5,313 nt of DNA from Bacillota bacterium (GCA_023396215.1 JAEWWW010000027.1:1-5313), one strand, 5' to 3'; positions 1-4,762 are shown, numbered from the stretch's first letter. Numbers and translations are program-made. The notes: generated from the letters alone by a model not told the origin.

Positions 1-93
1 CCCGTTAAGGGTTTCCTCCACGCTGCCACGCACCAATTCTTTGATTTGCCCCTTGATTACTTCCTCGTTAAGCTGTACAATTTTTTCGGACAT
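1..93 (-). CDS. IS256-family transposase, N-terminal fragment (runs off window)
   Basis: A minus-strand reading frame starts at an ATG at 93-91 and stays open to the window edge, giving 31 residues that begin MSEKIVQLNEE and continue with a Lys/Glu-rich helix ending ...VEETLNG. This closely resembles the opening of Mutator-type (IS256 family) transposases, DDE enzymes that move their element by cut/copy-and-paste; the catalytic residues would lie beyond the window. A ribosome binding site (GAAAGGAG on the minus strand, about 105-112) supports the start. The assignment rests only on the N-terminus, so the family is likely but not proven, and whether the gene is complete cannot be seen. It is co-directional with, and downstream of, the sigma/holin pair. 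Confidence 0.72.
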   Translation of the reverse strand, partial: MSEKIVQLNEEVIKGQIKELVRGSVEETLNG

Positions 94-172
94 AGTTTGC
101 TGTCTCCTTTCAGAATGTCGTGTCGTAACTTCATTCTATCAAAGACTGCAAACTCTGTCTCTTTTTATACCC
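1..172 (-). mobile_element. End of an IS256-family insertion sequence (outer boundary approximate)
   Basis: The transposase start at 93 implies that the left end of the element lies in the noncoding stretch between 94 and the holin stop at 190. On the minus strand this stretch reads GGGTATAAAAAGAGACAG (about 173-156), a plausible terminal inverted repeat start because IS256-type ends are often A/T-rich with a G at the tip. The partner repeat and the 8-9 bp target duplication lie outside the window, so the boundary at about 172 is a guess. The element sits immediately downstream of the holin-like gene. Confidence 0.4.
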
Positions 173-189
173 TTTGCAATTTGCGCAAT

Positions 190-360
190 TTATTGTACCT
201 TATCTAAATCTGAAATAATGCCCTGATATTTTTGCTCCCGTTCATCTTGGCGCAAATCACGCTTTTCCTGTGCTTTGATAATGTAAAAAATCAGCATCAG
301 GCTTAAAACCGCCCAGATACCCTCGGGCGCAAAATATTCGATGAAATTCTCAAGCCCCAT
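190..360 (-). CDS. BhlA/UviB-type holin-like peptide
   Basis: A 56-aa minus-strand protein. It has a short N-terminal segment (MGLENFIEYFAPEG), one hydrophobic membrane helix at about residues 14-29 (IWAVLSLMLIFYIIK), then a highly charged tail rich in Lys, Arg, Glu and Asp that ends SDLDKVQ. This layout is that of the BhlA/UviB family: phage- and bacteriocin-associated holin-like peptides that permeabilise the membrane or help release bacteriocins. The start is well supported: AGGAGG at 368-373 lies 7 nt upstream of the ATG. It lies 28 nt after the sigma factor gene on the same strand and is probably co-transcribed with it. Family members are usually about 60-90 aa, so this one is short. The adjacent IS end could have trimmed the tail, but the stop lies outside the presumed element, so the gene may be intact. 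The family call is from pattern recognition only. Confidence 0.78.
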   Translation of the reverse strand: MGLENFIEYFAPEGIWAVLSLMLIFYIIKAQEKRDLRQDEREQKYQGIISDLDKVQ

Positions 361-388
361 GGGGCTCCCTCCTCTCGTGCTTTTTATA

Positions 389-949
389 TCAGCTGAGCCA
401 GCTCTTTCTGAGTCTGACCAGCGCTTTATTCTTGGATTGATTCACTGCTTGTCTGGAAATGCCCAGTGCTTGTCCGGTTTCTTCCACCGAACGGTCGCGG
501 TAATATAAAAAATGAATTACAGAACACTGGCGTTCGGTCAGCAGACCTTTAAGCTGGTTTGTATCAATTTCATTGTAATGGTCGTATGTAACGGCAAGCT
601 TTTCTACCAAATCCTTTTGGTCATCATTCAAATCCCCAAACAAAACGCAGCGGCTGCGGTACTGCTGGTTTCTTTTGGAATGCCGGATAAAAGAGTTGCG
701 CATAGACTTTTCAATATAGGCCAACACATAGGAGTTCTCCTTGTTGGAAAAGGCTTCAACTTTAAAATCGCAAATGAGCTTGATAAAATCAAGTCTTAAA
801 TCCGCCTCAGCATCTTCATACCTTAATCTGGATGCATGCTTTTTTAAGAGTGGACTGAAATCGCTTATCAGTTCATGCAGGGCAGCTCCTTTCTTTTTTT
901 GTGCCTGAGCAATTCTATCAATCAATTTAGGGGGATCCACTGCGTTCAC
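389..949 (-). CDS. Sigma-70-like factor, UviA/TcdR type
   Basis: A 186-aa protein. Residues about 8-40 form an N-terminal helical segment (LIDRIAQAQ...FSPLLKKHASRL) like the HTH_16-type start of these factors. Residues about 42-95 look like sigma region 2 (RYEDAEADLRLDFIKLI, then YVLAYIEKSMRNSFIRHSKRN). Residues about 136-182 look like region 4, with a helix-turn-helix (LTERQCSVIHFLYY...SVEETGQALGISRQAVNQSKNKALVRL). Length and layout match the small clostridial group that includes UviA, TcdR and BotR, which direct RNA polymerase to bacteriocin or toxin promoters. The start is a GTG at 949-947 with GAGAGG closely upstream (spacing short); the next in-frame codons upstream give no better start. 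The neighbouring holin-like gene strengthens the UviA-UviB comparison. A generic phage or conjugative-element sigma factor is the main alternative. No target toxin gene is visible here. Confidence 0.85.
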   Translation of the reverse strand: MNAVDPPKLIDRIAQAQKKKGAALHELISDFSPLLKKHASRLRYEDAEADLRLDFIKLICDFKVEAFSNKENSYVLAYIEKSMRNSFIRHSKRNQQYRSRCVLFGDLNDDQKDLVEKLAVTYDHYNEIDTNQLKGLLTERQCSVIHFLYYRDRSVEETGQALGISRQAVNQSKNKALVRLRKSWLS

Positions 950-956
950 CGTCCTC

Positions 957-999
957 TCATAAGGTAAAAAGATGAACTTCCAAAAATTGTAAACCTCCT
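957..999 (-). other. Strong Shine-Dalgarno sequence with an 8-codon mini-ORF
   Basis: AGGAGG (999-994, minus strand) is a near-perfect ribosome binding site, but no long reading frame starts after it. Ten nt downstream a TTG (983) opens eight codons (MEVHLFTL) and a TGA at 959-957, which ends 7 nt before the GTG of the sigma gene. It could be a leader peptide coupled to sigma translation, a stranded ribosome-loading site that stabilises mRNA, or a relic. A transcript from the promoter at 966-993 would not contain it. Evidence is thin. Confidence 0.2.
966..993 (-). promoter_or_regulatory. Candidate TcdR/UviA-type promoter before the sigma gene
   Basis: On the minus strand TTTACA (993-988) is followed after 16 nt by CTTTTT (971-966). 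As I recall, promoters read by TcdR/UviA-group sigma factors have a TTTACA -35 and a CTTTTT-like -10. Initiation would fall near 959, about 10 nt before the GTG start, so the sigma factor could transcribe its own gene as TcdR does. The region is A/T-rich, so chance occurrence is possible. I found no convincing housekeeping promoter for this gene. Confidence 0.4.
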
Positions 1000-1226
1000 C
1001 AATTTCTTAGTGAAGCTTTCCATATGTTTACTTTCGTTCACTTGGAGATTTAATGGAACGTTCATAATTCCAAAATATAAAACGAGCAGTTGTTGTTTGC
1101 TCTCTTTTCAAAACGCAAGCATCCAAGGGCCGCCCTAATGTGCTATCTTTTTTATTTCACCCACCCCTCGTCAATACTCCCGGTATCTTTCCCGAAACTT
1201 CCGATCAATGCTTTGCGCAAAACCAC
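1000..1226. other. Divergent intergenic region, no gene seen
   Basis: This is the spacer between the leftward sigma/holin unit and the rightward GntR operon. I see no convincing reading frame or RNA gene. It contains an 8-bp perfect palindrome GAACGTTC (1056-1063), flanked so that GGAA and TTCC also lie in dyad arrangement (1056-1072), and a short AGGG-CCG-CCCT hairpin (about 1126-1136). A housekeeping promoter for the sigma gene should lie here, but no clear -35/-10 pair stands out. Base composition shifts from A/T-rich to GC-rich across it. Confidence 0.5.
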
Positions 1227-1255
1227 TTGACAGCAGCAAAACAGGCTGTTATAGT
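1227..1255 (+). promoter_or_regulatory. Sigma-A promoter of the GntR-ABC operon
   Basis: TTGACA (1227-1232), exactly 17 nt, then TATAGT (1250-1255): a perfect -35 and a 5/6 -10 with optimal spacing. Transcription would begin near 1262, about 35 nt ahead of the GntR start. The -10 is overlapped by the YtrA-type inverted repeat, the usual position for a repressor site. Confidence 0.82.
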
Positions 1256-1277
1256 GTATATATAGTATATACACACT
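1253..1277. promoter_or_regulatory. YtrA-type GntR operator (inverted repeat)
   Basis: AGTGTA (1253-1258), 13 nt, then CACACT (1272-1277). The operator known for Bacillus subtilis YtrA is, as I recall, AGTGTA-13 bp-TACACT; this site matches 11 of 12 positions with identical spacing, and outer AT pairs extend the dyad to 1251-1279. It covers the -10 and start point of the promoter and precedes a YtrA-like gene, so autorepression by the first gene of the operon is the natural reading. Binding is inferred, not shown. Confidence 0.75.
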
Positions 1278-1297
1278 ATGAGCAAAGAGGGTGCGCC

Positions 1298-1672
1298 ATG
1301 GATATCATTATCAGCAACTCCAGCGACAAGCCCCTTTATGAGCAGATTGCTTCCCAGATAAAAAACATGATTATTGGGGGGCGGCTGCAGGAGGGGGAAG
1401 CCCTGCCGTCGATGCGGCTGTTGGCCCGCGAGCTGCGCATCAGCGTCATCACCACCAAGCGGGCCTATGAGGAGCTGGAACGGGACGGCTTCATCGAAAC
1501 GGTCACCGGCCGGGGCAGCTTTGTGTCGGGCAAAAACCCCGCCTTCATCCGGGAAGAACAGCTTCGTCTGGTGCAGGAGCAGCTACAGCGCGCGGTGGAT
1601 ATCGCCCACTCCAGCGCCATCGGGCTGGAGGAGTTGACCGAACTGTTAAGCCTGTTATACAAAGGGGAATAA
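1298..1672 (+). CDS. GntR-family repressor, YtrA subfamily
   Basis: A 124-aa DNA-binding regulator. Residues 11-77 form the winged helix-turn-helix of the GntR family: KPLYEQIASQIKNMIIGG, then LPSMRLLARELRISVITTKRAYEELERDGFI and the wing VTGRGSFVSG. The remaining about 45 residues (IREEQLRLVQEQLQRAVDIA...LTELLSLL) are only a short helical tail for dimerisation, with no effector domain, as is typical of YtrA-type members of about 120-130 aa. The start at 1298 is chosen over an in-frame ATG at 1208 because that one precedes the promoter; AGAGGG (1286-1291) lies 6 nt upstream of 1298. It is first in an operon with the ABC ATPase (2-nt gap) and permease, and likely represses it through the operator at 1253-1277. 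The inducing signal is unknown; relatives in Bacillus respond to cell-wall-active antibiotics. Confidence 0.92.
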   Translation: MDIIISNSSDKPLYEQIASQIKNMIIGGRLQEGEALPSMRLLARELRISVITTKRAYEELERDGFIETVTGRGSFVSGKNPAFIREEQLRLVQEQLQRAVDIAHSSAIGLEELTELLSLLYKGE

Positions 1673-1674
1673 AG

Positions 1675-2532
1675 ATGGAAAATATACTAAAGGTATCGAA
1701 CTTAACCAAGCATTATCACGATTTTTCCCTCGCCCGGGTGGGGTTCGAGCTGCCGGGGGGCAGCATCATGGGGCTCATCGGTGAAAACGGGGCGGGCAAA
1801 ACCACCACCCTCAAGCTGATACTGGGGCTAATTTCAGCCGACGAGGGCGAGGTTTCCCTGTTTGACAAGCGCCAGACCGGGGACGACCGGGAGGTAAAGG
1901 AGCAGTTGGGGGTGGTGCTGGACGGCAGCTTTTTCAGCGACTATCTGAACGCCGCCGAGATTGGCAGCGCGCTGCGCCACTTCTACAAAAGCTTTAGCCC
2001 CCAGCAGTACCGGGCCTGGCTCGAGCGTTTTTCGCTGCCAACCGGCAAGCCGGTGAAGGATTTCTCACGGGGCATGCGCATGAAGCTGGCCCTCTCCTCG
2101 GCCCTTGCCCACAGCCCGCGGCTGCTGATTTTGGACGAAGCCACCAGCGGCCTCGACCCGGTGGTGCGCAGCGAGGTGCTGGATGTGTTCTTAGATTTCA
2201 TACAGGATGAGGAGCATTCGATTTTGTTTTCCTCCCACATCACCGGTGATTTGGAGCAGGTGGCCGACTACATCACCTTTCTGCACCGGGGCCAGGTGGT
2301 TTTCAGCAGCGCCAAGGATTTGCTGCTGGAGCGGTACGGGGTGCTGCGGTGCGGCGAGGCCGATTTTGCCGCCCTCGACCACAGCGCATTGCTGGGCAGC
2401 CGTAAAAACCGCTTCGGCTACGAGGCGCTGGTGGCAGACCGGTCGGGTTTTCAGCAGCGATATAAGAATTTGGTGGTCGACCCGGCCGGCCTCGATGATA
2501 TTATGCTGTTTCATATCAGGGGGGAACATTGA
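1675..2532 (+). CDS. ABC transporter ATP-binding protein (YtrB-like)
   Basis: A 285-aa cytoplasmic ATPase subunit. Walker A is GENGAGKT (residues 36-43), the signature is degenerate (FSRGM, 130-134, instead of LSGGQ), Walker B with D-loop is LLILDEATSGLDP (150-162) and the H-loop histidine is H188 (SSHIT). Where the Q-loop glutamine is expected the protein reads LGVVLDGSFF (78-87), with no Gln; similar departures occur in YtrB-like ATPases. After about residue 210 a C-terminal extension of about 70 residues has no motif I recognise. The ATG follows the GntR stop by 2 nt with AAAGGGG upstream, and its stop overlaps the permease start, implying translational coupling. It should power the ABC-2 permease next door; direction is probably export or envelope remodelling. 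The substrate cannot be read from sequence. Confidence 0.95.
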   Translation: MENILKVSNLTKHYHDFSLARVGFELPGGSIMGLIGENGAGKTTTLKLILGLISADEGEVSLFDKRQTGDDREVKEQLGVVLDGSFFSDYLNAAEIGSALRHFYKSFSPQQYRAWLERFSLPTGKPVKDFSRGMRMKLALSSALAHSPRLLILDEATSGLDPVVRSEVLDVFLDFIQDEEHSILFSSHITGDLEQVADYITFLHRGQVVFSSAKDLLLERYGVLRCGEADFAALDHSALLGSRKNRFGYEALVADRSGFQQRYKNLVVDPAGLDDIMLFHIRGEH

Positions 2533-3164
2533 TGAAAGCGCTTTTACTCAAAGACCTTCTCATTCTGCGGCGCAACGGGCGCCACACCTTGCTGTTTCTG
2601 GTTGCTTATTGCGTTATCTTTGGCCTGATTTCACAGGATGCCGGCATGGTGGGCGGCATTTCGGTGATGATGCTCGCCACCCTTTCCATCGGCACCTTTT
2701 CTTACGACAACCTCGCCCATTGGGATAGCTACGCCCTCTGCCTGCCGGTTACCCGCAAGCAGATGGTGCAGGCCAAATACCTGCTGGCGCTGCTTTCCAC
2801 CGTTGCGGGCGGGCTGCTGGCCGCCTTTTTAGGGCTGGCAATCGCGCTGATTTACCGGCAGCCGTTGCCGACCGTGGGGGAGCTGCTGTCGATAGCCGGC
2901 GGCCTGCTGGGGGCTTCGGTGCTGCTGCTTAGTATCCTGCTGCCCCTGATTTACCGCTTTGGGGTGGAAAAATCCAGGCTGATTATCATTGCGGTTGTCG
3001 GCCTGCCCACCCTGCTTATCTATCTGCTGGTGAAGCTGCAGCTGCCCATGCCGTCGGTGCAGGCCATCGAAAAGATGCTCTGGGTGCTGCCGGTGCTGCT
3101 TCTGGCGCTGCTGGCCGGCTCCTATCTCATATCCTGCCGCATCTTTAGCCGTAAAGAATTTTAA
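2532..3164 (+). CDS. ABC-2 type transporter permease
   Basis: A 210-aa integral membrane protein with about six predicted helices (near residues 19-35, 38-56, 84-107, 118-142, 149-168 and 183-203). The N-terminus MKALLLKDLLILRR and the loop FSYDNLAHWDSYALCLPVTRKQMVQAKYL (about 56-84) are characteristic of small ABC-2 permeases that accompany YtrB-like ATPases. The ATG at 2532 shares its A with the TGA of the ATPase gene; a TTG three bases earlier is possible but less likely. It probably dimerises and pairs with the upstream ATPase. No clear intrinsic terminator follows, so some read-through toward the ECF gene is possible. The transported compound is unknown. Confidence 0.88.
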   Translation: MKALLLKDLLILRRNGRHTLLFLVAYCVIFGLISQDAGMVGGISVMMLATLSIGTFSYDNLAHWDSYALCLPVTRKQMVQAKYLLALLSTVAGGLLAAFLGLAIALIYRQPLPTVGELLSIAGGLLGASVLLLSILLPLIYRFGVEKSRLIIIAVVGLPTLLIYLLVKLQLPMPSVQAIEKMLWVLPVLLLALLAGSYLISCRIFSRKEF

Positions 3165-3183
3165 GCCTTTTCTTCCGTTTCGC

Positions 3184-3212
3184 TTGCGCGGCGGTCTTTA
3201 GTGTAGTAAAAT
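3184..3212 (+). promoter_or_regulatory. Possible promoter of the ECF S-component gene
   Basis: TTGCGC (3184-3189), 17 nt, then TAAAAT (3207-3212). The -10 is good (5/6), the -35 weak (3/6), and spacing is ideal. The start would be near 3219, which places the whole structured leader at 3233-3304 inside the transcript. The alternative is read-through from the ABC operon. Confidence 0.38.
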
Positions 3213-3232
3213 AGTGCAAATACAAAAGACTG

Positions 3233-3304
3233 CGGGGGACTTCCGCGAAGGGGCCGGCAACGGCTGGCCGCCTTTGGGATATCCCCCGATGGCGAAGGAG
3301 GCGG
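3233..3304 (+). promoter_or_regulatory. Structured leader with alternative pairing at the ribosome binding site
   Basis: The leader of the ECF gene can form a closing stem CGGGGG/CCCCCG (3233-3238 with 3283-3288) around a hairpin of about 11 bp (3248-3258 with 3263-3274, one bulged G at 3270, loop AACG). The 3' arm of that hairpin contains CCGCCT (3268-3273), perfectly complementary to AGGCGG (3299-3304), which overlaps the Shine-Dalgarno AAGGAGG (3295-3301). The heptamer GCGAAGG occurs both in the 5' arm (3245-3251) and at the Shine-Dalgarno (3292-3298), so both compete for one partner. This has the form of a translational switch. It matches no riboswitch class I know, and GC-rich DNA pairs easily by chance. 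Confidence 0.35.
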
Positions 3305-3309
3305 GGCGG

Positions 3310-3930
3310 ATGACCGCTGCACAAAAAACCACAAGACTGGTTCAGCTGGCGCTGCTGATGGCAATCGAAATCGTACTGGCCTTTACCCCGATGGGCTTTA
3401 TCCCTCTTGGGGCAATCAACGCGACCACCATTCACATTCCGGTGATTATCGGCGGCATTCTGCTGGGGCCCGCCGCGGGCGCGCTGCTGGGCGGTGTGTT
3501 TGGGGTATGCAGCGTCATCAACAACACCGTCAAGCCCACCATCACATCCTTTGTTTTCTCGCCTTTTTATACGGCGGGCGGCATCTCGGTGGGCTGGCGC
3601 AGCCTGGTGATAGCGCTGCTGCCCCGCATCCTCATTGGGGTGGTGGCGGCTTACACCTACCGGCTGGTGGCCCGGTACAACAATAACGCGGGCTGCATTG
3701 CCGCGGGGCTGGCCGGCTCTCTGACCAACACCGTTCTGGTGCTGGGCGGTATCTATTGGCTGTTCGGGCGGGAATATGCAGCCGCAAAGGGCATCGATTC
3801 GATGCAGACCCTCTTCAACGTTTTGATGGGGGTTGTGGCGGCCAACGGCGTGCCCGAGGCAGTGGTAGCGGCAGTGCTGACCACCGCAATCACCATCCCG
3901 CTGCTGCGGGTGGTGCACCGGCGTTCATAG
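3310..3930 (+). CDS. ECF transporter S component (substrate-binding membrane subunit)
   Basis: A 206-aa membrane protein with about six hydrophobic helices (starting near residues 10, 42, 57, 100, 128 and 176). Helix 1 carries ALLMA (residues 14-18), the AxxxA motif by which S components dock on EcfT. The stretch FTPMGFIPLG (25-34) followed by ATTIHIPVIIGGILLGPAAGALLG (38-61) is typical of a widespread S-component family. S components bind a vitamin or other micronutrient with high affinity and share a common EcfA-EcfA'-EcfT energising module, which is not in this window; this suits the group II arrangement. The start at 3310 is preferred over in-frame 3289 (ATG) and 3214 (GTG) because AAGGAGG lies 8 nt upstream. 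The substrate is uncertain; resemblance to pantothenate-type members is only an impression. A strong hairpin follows the stop. Confidence 0.88.
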   Translation: MTAAQKTTRLVQLALLMAIEIVLAFTPMGFIPLGAINATTIHIPVIIGGILLGPAAGALLGGVFGVCSVINNTVKPTITSFVFSPFYTAGGISVGWRSLVIALLPRILIGVVAAYTYRLVARYNNNAGCIAAGLAGSLTNTVLVLGGIYWLFGREYAAAKGIDSMQTLFNVLMGVVAANGVPEAVVAAVLTTAITIPLLRVVHRRS

Positions 3931-3938
3931 CAATCAAT

Positions 3939-3964
3939 GGGGGCAGGCGAAATCGCCTGCCCCC
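3939..3964 (+). terminator. Perfect GC-rich hairpin after the ECF gene
   Basis: GGGGGCAGGCG (3939-3949), loop AAAT, CGCCTGCCCCC (3954-3964): 11 uninterrupted base pairs beginning 8 nt after the stop codon. Position and strength suggest termination or 3'-end protection, but no U-tract follows on either strand, so it is not a classic intrinsic terminator. Confidence 0.6.
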
Positions 3965-4031
3965 AGCCTGTCGAAAAAGTCGCGCAAACGTAAAAAGATT
4001 TTAAGGGCATTTCCGATTTACTTGCTTCGTT

Positions 4032-4096
4032 GGCAGCACTTGCAAATTTTGGTCACATATATCAAATATGCTCCCTTATTTGCTGCGCTTGCCGCC
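4032..4096. repeat. Imperfect dyad-symmetric intergenic element
   Basis: Three nested inverted arms share one centre near 4063: GGCAGCA/TGCCGCC (4032-4038 with 4090-4096, one mismatch), GCAAAT/ATTTGC (4042-4047 with 4078-4083) and CATAT/ATATG (4056-4060 with 4066-4070). It is more A/T-rich than its surroundings. It may be a REP- or MITE-like dispersed element or a regulatory hairpin; copy number in the genome is unknown. The rest of the 3965-4235 spacer shows no convincing gene, and I could not identify a promoter for the DUF5655 gene in it. Confidence 0.38.
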
Positions 4097-4235
4097 TTAC
4101 CTCATACGATTTTTCGCCGTCTGCCCCGCCTGCAGCCTGCTGAAAAAACCAATAGGCTTTGCAGAGGGTATTCGATACTCCCGCATACCCCCGCGCGGCC
4201 CATGACTTTTTGAGCATTCGGAGGGAGGCTTCTAT

Positions 4236-4610
4236 ATGGAGCAGGACGTTCTGCTGTTTTTTAACCGCATGCCGGGGGCGCTCCCCCTGTACGAGGCAGT
4301 GGAGGGCGCGGTCAAAGCCATCGCGGCAGACGCAGGGATAAAGGTGCACAAAACTCAAATCACCTTCTTTGATAAATATGGCTTCGCCTTTGTTTCGCTG
4401 CCGTTGCGCAGGGTCAAGGGAATGCCGGAGGTCTGCCTGATTGTCACCTTCGGGCTGAACCACCGGGTGCAGCATCCCCGCATCTTTCAGTCGGTGGAGC
4501 CTTACCCCAACCGCTGGACCCACCATGTGATTATCGAGCGCCCCGGCGAGGTGGACGGGCAACTCACGACGTGGCTGCGGGAGGCCCACGGCTTTGCGCG
4601 CAGCAAGTAG
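4236..4610 (+). CDS. DUF5655 domain-containing protein
   Basis: A 124-aa soluble protein, essentially one domain. Recognisable family features are LPLYEAVEGAVKAIA near the start (16-30), the core VHKTQITFFDKYGFAFVSLP (37-56), LIVTFGLNHRV (68-78) and the conserved EPYPNRWTHHVII (88-100), followed by a C-terminal helix LTTWLREAHGFARSK. These match the DUF5655 family, whose biochemical role is unknown to me; members occur alone or fused to other domains. The start is supported by GGAGGGAGG (4220-4228) 7 nt upstream of the ATG. It is probably its own transcription unit, bounded by the hairpins at 3939-3964 and 4658-4686. There is no signal peptide or membrane helix, so it should be cytoplasmic. 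Its position before recA does not by itself imply a repair role. Confidence 0.85.
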   Translation: MEQDVLLFFNRMPGALPLYEAVEGAVKAIAADAGIKVHKTQITFFDKYGFAFVSLPLRRVKGMPEVCLIVTFGLNHRVQHPRIFQSVEPYPNRWTHHVIIERPGEVDGQLTTWLREAHGFARSK

Positions 4611-4657
4611 CTCCGCCAAGGCAGGAAGACCCCCGGAAAGAAACGGTGCAAAACGCC

Positions 4658-4690
4658 CCGGCAGGCCAAAAGCGGCGGCCTGCCGGCTTT
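4658..4690 (+). terminator. Terminator-like hairpin between DUF5655 and recA
   Basis: CCGGCAGGCC (4658-4667) pairs perfectly with GGCCTGCCGG (4677-4686) across a 9-nt loop, 10 bp in all, followed by only CTTT; a longer T-run begins about 20 nt later. It lies about 47 nt after the DUF5655 stop and separates it from the recA promoter, so termination is the likely role. Confidence 0.6.
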
Positions 4691-4727
4691 AGCGGTGAAC
4701 ATATATTCTTTTTTTCTTTGCCGCTTA

Positions 4728-4756
4728 TTGCTTTTGCCGCCCCGCTCGGCTATAAT
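4728..4756 (+). promoter_or_regulatory. recA promoter
   Basis: TTGCTT (4728-4733), exactly 17 nt, then a perfect TATAAT (4751-4756). Transcription would start near 4763, giving a leader of about 120 nt before the recA ATG. No GAAC-N4-GTTC LexA box of the Gram-positive type is visible over or near this promoter. Confidence 0.75.
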
Positions 4757-4762
4757 ATTCTG

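Noticed and set aside
1056..1063. GAACGTTC as a LexA (SOS) box for the sigma gene
   Set aside because: The Gram-positive LexA site has four bases between GAAC and GTTC; here there are none. A nearby GAAC-N4-GTAA on the minus strand is too weak.
1208..1297. A 30-codon N-terminal extension of the GntR protein from an ATG at 1208
   Set aside because: This start lies upstream of the promoter and operator (1227-1277) and has no ribosome binding site, whereas 1298 has AGAGGG 6 nt away and gives the usual YtrA-type length.
3200..3224. A second YtrA operator before the ECF gene
   Set aside because: AGTGTA is present at 3200-3205, but no TACACT-like half-site occurs at the required 13-nt spacing.
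3194..3230. GTCTTT/AAAGAC inverted repeat as a terminator of the ABC operon
   Set aside because: Only 6 bp with a 25-nt loop and no following U-tract, and it overlaps the possible ECF promoter.
3214..3309. A longer ECF protein from GTG 3214 or ATG 3289
   Set aside because: The added residues are Gly/Pro-rich and unlike S-component N-termini, the segment folds as RNA, and AAGGAGG is ideally placed for 3310.
3145..3918. A 257-codon minus-strand reading frame opposite the ECF gene
   Set aside because: Its product is rich in His, Arg, Gln and Gly with no family resemblance, the mark of an antisense shadow of a GC-rich gene.
4062..4619. A 185-codon minus-strand reading frame opposite the DUF5655 gene
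   Set aside because: No ribosome binding site or recognisable domain, and the plus strand carries a clear conserved family with a strong Shine-Dalgarno.
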